From positions 10,128,771 through 10,192,770 of the forward strand of contig JAQFVV010000018.1 in the NCBI GenBank assembly GCA_028023455.1: DNA of 64,000 nucleotides, written 5' to 3'. The notes below the pieces were generated by a model. That model did no database searches. It was given only the letters and a program-made list of their open reading frames with translations, and was not told the origin of the DNA. Numbering within the stretch: position 1 is the stretch's first letter; each line of letters starts with the position of its first letter. This DNA comes from Epiperipatus broadwayi. Its lineage: Eukaryota; Onychophora; Udeonychophora; Euonychophora; Peripatidae. Both the position numbers and the translations under genes were made by a program. Shown in pieces: positions 58,812-64,000 of the stretch.

Positions 58812-60442
58812 ATTCTTTAAAAAAGTTTTGTATTTTAACCTTATCTTATAAACAGATTCTGGACTTGCAGTAAACAAAATGTATTATGTGAAGAAAACAC
58901 TTAAAAAGGAAATTGGCATTAGGCCTTCTTCATATAAAGTCTATGATTTAAATGGACTGATTAAGAACAAAACACTATGTTAATCACCATTGAATTTAAA
59001 ATTGCAAAATCTATTTATATTATAATATTGACAAAGAAAAATAATTGGGTAACATTTCAGATTTAAAATGTCTATGGAATCTTACATATATGCGTGCTAG
59101 CATGAAGATGCCAAAGGAAATGTTGCAAGATAAAAAAGCTAACTTGAAGTTTTATATGTATTAATATTAACAGATGCTTAGAGAAAATCTTAATAACAAC
59201 AATTGACATTCTAATGGTAATATTTATAAATGTTTATAAAAATATGTTTTCTAAAATTAATGGTATTAATTACTATGCAATTTAGGTTTGTCATCCAATA
59301 ATTTAGATAATAATAATCAAGTAAAAGTAAAGATCAATTAAAACAAAATAATATTTGCATAAATTATCTTAATAAATTTATATTGTTATTAACATGTGTT
59401 TTGATTTACTATTGCATGAACCATTATGCAACTATTCTATCTTACTACATCAGGGGTCCCCAACCTTTTTGCACTTAAGAGCACATTCTATAATACCCAC
59501 CATATGGCGGGCACCATTTATTTTTTCAACCAGGTGGCGAGCACCATTTATTTTTTCAATGTAAATTTATAGTTGGATATTGTTAATAATACACAATGTA
59601 CAAAAAAATATTTATTTCAAAAATAAAATTTTAACATATAATTAACGTTTATATTTTTAAACTGTAAAAGTATAGTATGCCCTACAATTTGATTACAATA
59701 TAATACAATAATTTATAAGAAATTTTAAAAATTAAATTTATTTGTATCAGATAAATAATTTTTTATCGTGTTCAGATAGCGGTGGGCACACGTAAAATGG
59801 TCTGCGGGCACCGTGGTGCCCGCGGGCATAGGGTTGGGGACCCCTGTACTACATAATATATTCCAGGTGATTTTTCATTATCTAGTAAAACAGTTAATAC
59901 ATTTTATTTTCTTTACCAAATAAGAGTATTTATTTTGGATTTATTGGTGATCTTTATAAATTTATGATTCCATTGTATATGAACTATTATAAAACCATTT
60001 ATGATCAATTTATTTATTTACTCATCATATTTTAAATTGCTTGAGTATGACATTTACTCAGTATATTTAAATTGTCCAAATATGTAATACATAAGTGGAA
60101 GAAAACTATTTGGTTTATAATTATATTTATTATCAAATATGTAATGTATGCATTTAGTTTGCAGGGCAACTAGCCTTTCTCAGTTATAGTATTTTCAGTA
60201 CATTTAGGATTACTTAATCTGTGGGCATTTACTAATAGTCAGTTCCAATTATGATATTAGTTGTGTAGCATGATGAGTAATATATTATTTTATACTATAA
60301 TTTATAAATTGTGGCCTGTTAAAAGGGCATAATCTATTTATGAGATAGTATCTGAATCTCCAAAATATTCATAACAGTATTTTATTTAACTTATTTTATT
60401 CATTATTAGAATATGATCTTCCTTTCTATTCATGAAACAATG
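58812..60442 (+). repeat. right direct repeat (candidate 3' LTR), carrying a hAT MITE
   Basis: Aligns with 54849-56402 from TTTTGTATTTTAACCTTATC to ATTCATGAAACAATG. It lacks the ~290 bp at 55408-55690 and the ~35 bp near 56360-56395 of the left copy. It contains the 396-bp hAT MITE as its only large extra segment. By eye the copies differ at roughly one base in eight, so the duplication is old. Confidence 0.7.
59451..59846. mobile_element. 396-bp hAT MITE with perfect 8-bp target duplication
   Basis: Termini CAGGGGTCCCCAACC and GGTTGGGGACCCCTG are perfect 15-bp TIRs of the hAT (Charlie-like) type. They are flanked by identical TACTACAT at 59443-59450 and 59847-59854. The element has no ORF. 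Subterminal GCGGGCACC-type motifs occur at both ends, and a ~30-bp segment is tandemly duplicated near the left end (about 59506-59560). Its GC and CpG content is higher than its surroundings. Transposition would need a hAT transposase in trans. Confidence 0.95.
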
Positions 60443-60444
60443 CT

Positions 60445-61080
60445 ATGTCATTAGGATTGTTTATAGGTTTTCTTTTACAATATATATATATATGTCCAAT
60501 AGAAGAATTGAAGAACTTAGTGAAGTCACAAAATAAACTATTTCCTGGTTGCATTTCTAAATTACCCTATGCTAATAACTGTCTTTAAGAATGACAAAAA
60601 ATACCATTAGATGTCTCAACCCCTCTAACTCCTCTAAACCCGGTTGAATGATTACTAAATACATTGTATAAAATGGTAGTCATGCAAGATATTATGATTT
60701 GGTCACTTCATTCATTTTATTAATGTATACTTACACGAAAAATAAATTATTCACTTTCTAGTCAATGGATTTGACAAATGTATTTCATTGCATTATTTCT
60801 TGTGTTGCATAAATGATGTATATAATAATTATAGACAGATTATGTGAACTAAAACAATATGTAAATGAATTTTAAAATATATTCAGAAAATGATGCTTCC
60901 AATTGTAAACAGGTTAACAGAAAAAAAAAAACCCCTGATATTATGAAGACAATTCCAAGGAGAGTTTTGAAAGGATTATTAGAAAGGAATTTCACATAAA
61001 AATAAAAAGTTAATTTTTTAAAACACTATATCCATATTTAATGTTTAAATATAATTATATTATCTATACTAAACATAATG
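60445..61080. other. AT-rich DNA, no feature recognised
   Basis: A (TA)n run at 60480-60493 and otherwise unremarkable sequence. Confidence 0.5.
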
Positions 61081-61084
61081 TAAT

Positions 61085-61155
61085 TAGGTTAAATGGATAG
61101 CTGTAGGGAGCTTGAAAGTCTGAGTTCAAATCTCTTCTAATTATATCCATATTTA
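61085..61155 (+). repeat. tRNA-related repeat head (solo)
   Basis: TTAAATGGATAGCTGTAGGG, then CTTGAAAGTCTGAGTTCAAA (box B-like at 61121-61132) and TCTAATTATATC. This matches the heads at 33.0-33.7 kb but lacks the rest of the composite unit. Confidence 0.55.
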
Positions 61156-61199
61156 TGTATATATACACACACATTAATAAATACATAAATGAGCTAAAA

Positions 61200-62180
61200 A
61201 TAAAAATTTGCATGAACACTTAATTGGCTTGGTCCAAGATTACAAATAATGGGAATGAGATCCCCATTGAATGGAAAATGTCACATATTATAGCAATTTA
61301 TAAAAAAGACAATTGTGAAAAGTATAGAACAAAGGCTTCCAATTCAAATTGAAAATATGAAATATAAGAGTTTGGAAGCAAAGGATCATGAAAGGTTTCA
61401 GAAATGAAAGAATCACAATAAACTATTTGTTCTGTGTAAACCAAATAACATATTAAATGATGATAAATCACAAAATATATTTTTTTGTTTATAGACATTA
61501 ATAATTCATAATATTTTTCTCAAAAGACTGTGAGAAATACTGAAATTTACTAACATATAAAGTATATGCTAAAATAAAATGAGAAATTTGACTTCTAATT
61601 ATATACATAACCCAAAGACTCAAGCAATATTATTTAAAATATATAAAGAATAATCCCTTTGAATAAAAAAAAAAAAAAAAGAAATATAAAAAAATAGGAA
61701 TTCCTTAAATAATAATAAAGTACTTTATATACTGTGTTTCAATATGATGACTAATTATATGGTTTAAAAATTAATAGAAGAATATAGAAAATGGAGACTG
61801 AAAGTATATATAATGAAAATAAAAAATTCACATACTTGGAGAACATAATAGGATATAGTGTTGGAAGATTAAATATTGAAGTAAAAAGTATTAAAAAGAT
61901 CAAATTATGAATATAAAGCATAAATCTAAAAAAGAAAAAACACAGTGGATAGAAATAACAATAATAAATAAGATATTATGGTGTCAGAATATATCAAAAA
62001 TCAATAAACAATACATAAATGACCCATTAGTAAAAATATCATTACATATGGAAATGAAGTTTAGCAATTGAAAGAGAAAAAAGAAATTAACGATTTAAAA
62101 AATGGATTACTAGTGAAGATCTGCAGAAAAATCAAGAAGAAGATATATAAATAATAAAAACATTTGAAAAATAATAAAAA
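61200..62180 (+). mobile_element. non-LTR retrotransposon RT fragment, decayed
   Basis: Forward frames give I-P-I-E-W-K-M-S-H-I-I-A-I-Y-K-K-D near 61262-61312 (compare PxxWKxxxIxPIYKKG). EEYRKWRLKVYIMK follows near 61778-61820 (compare the post-palm region). N-I-I-T-Y-G-N-E-V is near 62035-62060, followed by TAG where W is usual (TYG-E-W). The order of blocks is right for a LINE RT. Differences from the RTE copies suggest a Jockey- or R1-like family. It is dead owing to many stops. Confidence 0.6.
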
Positions 62181-62625
62181 CATTTGAAAAATAATAAATA
62201 ATAAACAGTACCATAGAATAAGACAATGGTATACATACAGAGGATATTTCAGGAATGATTATCAAAACCAATGTTAAATTGGACATAAATGAGATTATTC
62301 AAAAAGAAATTGAAAGGAAAAAAGTGAACACAAAAATTAGAGAAAGAAATTTGCAGAAAGATTTATGGACTCATAAAGAGTCATAATAATTGGGAATTGG
62401 AAAATGTTATAGAATGATAAAAAAAAAAAGAAAATAATCAGATGATTAGCCACTCAAAAGATCATATAATATCATATGATTTTTTCATACACTTACTCAT
62501 ATTAGTCTTAATACCATTAAGCATAGAGTAATTTATTGACAGGATAAAACAACTAAATTTCTATTCTAAGAGACATTAAGCAAGTTTTATTTAAGTAAAA
62601 GTTTTTGTTTCTACAGTAAAACAAT
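62181..62625. other. A-rich DNA, possible LINE remainder
   Basis: Contains a short direct repeat AATAATAAAAACATTTGAAA (62151-62190) and lysine-rich broken frames continuing the LINE. Nothing firmer is seen. Confidence 0.35.
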
Positions 62626-62629
62626 GATT

Positions 62630-62715
62630 GTATGTGTGTAATACATTTATATAGAAGGGTCACATGAGATAAAGGCATTCATAGCTGCAATCTAGGATTT
62701 GAATCCAGATGGAAT
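62630..62715 (+). repeat. tRNA-like SINE relic
   Basis: CATGAGATAAAGGCATTCAT followed about 15 bases on by a box B-like GGATTTGAATCC. This is a weak match to a tRNA-derived head, with no cloverleaf. Confidence 0.3.
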
Positions 62716-62719
62716 TTTG

Positions 62720-63160
62720 GAAATTTTTTTTCTAGTAGCAGATAATTTGCAAGAAAGATAAGGATTTTTTTCAAATCATCAGCCAATAACCAGCTTTGTA
62801 GCTATCAAATTACTGTTTGATAAAAATATATTTGGCAAAATCTGAATACTAAATTCAGTTTCATCTTCTTTCATTACTGCATCTCAAGTAGGATCTACAT
62901 ATTGTTTCAAAATTACCATTATTAATATTTCTATATTGGGGAAGCAGAGCTATTGGATGATACTGGGGATAGTTGTTCATAGCTGTGACAATAGTAGAAC
63001 ATCTTTCAAAATGCACAAGAAAAAGCATTCATAAACTATGAATAGATAGAATACAGTCATTTTGACTTGAGAATTGATACTAACAGTATCTAATAATAGT
63101 AATAATAATAATAAAAAAATCAAATAGTTTATTGCTAAGGAGTTCATATGAAGTTTGAGC
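62720..63160. other. no feature recognised
   Basis: AT-rich sequence with an ATA/ATT microsatellite at about 63094-63118. The 104-codon reverse ORF at 62977-63291 is leucine-rich, partly microsatellite-derived, and is not called. Confidence 0.45.
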
Positions 63161-63164
63161 ACCA

Positions 63165-63250
63165 AAATAACAGGTTGAGTTATGATCCATAGACCTTGAA
63201 TTCTAGAATTTGTCTGCCATTCTACCACATGACTAAACCATGATAGGCAT
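63165..63250 (-). repeat. tRNA-like SINE relic (reverse)
   Basis: The reverse strand reads CATGTGGTAGAATGGCAGAC (box A-like) then CTAGAATTCAAGGTCT (box B-like) with tRNA-like spacing. It resembles the head of a tRNA-derived SINE. No anticodon arm could be folded with confidence. Confidence 0.4.
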
Positions 63251-63259
63251 AATAGTAAT

Positions 63260-64000
63260 AAAATGCTATTTTTAGCTAAAGAATAAAACAAAGAAGAAAA
63301 CGGAAAAAATCCTCACCAACCAGATATTGATTAGCTTAGTGAATAATAACTTCTTTTTCTTCTCTATCAAAAGATGATGATGAAGACTTAATCTTGCAGT
63401 GCATTTGATATTGCTTGCCTAAGTGATTACCTAGTATATACTATACATCTTTTTCTTTTAAAAAAAATAAATTAAAAAAAAACAATTTTTTAATATTAAA
63501 ATAATGCGAATTATGATGAATATAGAAAATAACATTAAAAGAAAAAATGTTTTCATTCATGTTTTCACATACATACAAAAAAATAACGATTTATTCTCAA
63601 CTCTTTTATTTTTGTATTATTTCTGTTAGTTTAAAATGAATTTTATGCATCTTAATAATATTAAAAGATTAAGTTTACGATGCTGCTCTAAATATTAAGA
63701 AGTTAGAATTGCTAAGGAGTGGTTAACATACAATGATGATCATAAGTCATTGCTAAATGAGAAAATGTAACATAAACAATAAAGCTAATTTATCATTTTA
63801 AAATATCATTAATATGGCTGTTATCTTCAATATACGTATATACACGTTACCAGTTTTTGATAAGACATTTAAAAAATATTTACTCTCATTAGCATCGATC
63901 TAACATCAATATCCTATCAATATTTTCTACATAACATGAAAGTTTACAAAAACATCAAATACATCATTATTTAGATTCTTTTCACATTTCTAATGATTTC
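63260..64000. other. AT-rich DNA, no feature recognised
   Basis: Poly-A tracts (63460-63485) and no supportable coding or repeat structure up to the window edge. Confidence 0.5.

Noticed and set aside
62977-63291. 104-codon leucine-rich reverse ORF as a membrane protein
   Set aside because: Part of it is translated ATA/ATT microsatellite and the rest overlaps a tRNA-like SINE relic. No motif is present.

Overview
The window looks like gene-poor, very AT-rich (about three quarters A+T by eye), CpG-poor nuclear DNA of an invertebrate animal. No intact host gene, rRNA or functional tRNA could be recognised. What can be read is almost entirely transposon-derived: a Ty3/gypsy element, many decayed RTE-like LINE fragments, other non-LTR remains, two Penelope-like elements (PLEs), hAT and Tigger DNA transposons, non-autonomous DNA elements and tRNA-related SINE-like repeats. 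This mix, with PLEs and tRNA-related SINEs, would fit a mollusc such as a cephalopod. That is only a guess, and no gene here fixes the taxon.

Layout. 1-3.3 kb: reverse-strand gypsy element (gag-protease, RT, RNase H, start of integrase, primer-binding site and candidate 5' LTR), cut by the left edge. 3.8-9.6 kb: LINE fragments in both orientations and several copies of a composite tRNA-related repeat. One repeat copy is split by a compositionally alien 1.5-kb block (6.64-8.12 kb). 13.7-16 kb: decayed zinc-knuckle LINE ORF1. 17.3-19.4 kb: decayed LINE RT and a polyadenylated retrocopy-like segment. 19.77-20.97 kb: a complete 1200-bp long-TIR element with an 8-bp target duplication. 21.1-22.65 kb: PLE. 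26.6-28.1 kb: ZBED5-like hAT transposase remnant. 28.8-31.1 kb: the longest RTE copy. 33.0-33.7 and 44.4-44.9 kb: composite repeats arranged as foldbacks. 35.06-36.72 kb: a PLE with a GIY-YIG domain, in inverted arrangement with a second 3' end. 37.1-38.3 kb: Tigger deletion derivative. 41.4-43.3 kb: a 310-bp foldback element, then a long inverted repeat with tandem repeats at its centre. 45.6-48.2 kb: RTE 3' ends.

The most interesting region is 54.85-60.44 kb. Two direct repeats of about 1.2-1.6 kb flank 2.4 kb that holds a tRNA-Lys-like primer-binding site, a broken coiled-coil gag-like ORF, a Cys-containing ORF ending in a membrane segment, and a G-rich polypurine-like tract. This looks like an old, pol-less retrovirus-like LTR element. 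A 396-bp hAT MITE with a perfect 8-bp target duplication sits only in the right-hand repeat, so the left-hand repeat preserves the empty site.

The genes do not form a pathway. Machinery that may be mobilising non-autonomous units can be matched by class only: LINE RT for the SINE-like repeats, hAT transposase for the 396-bp MITE. Long tracts between elements are simple AT-rich DNA in which nothing was recognised.
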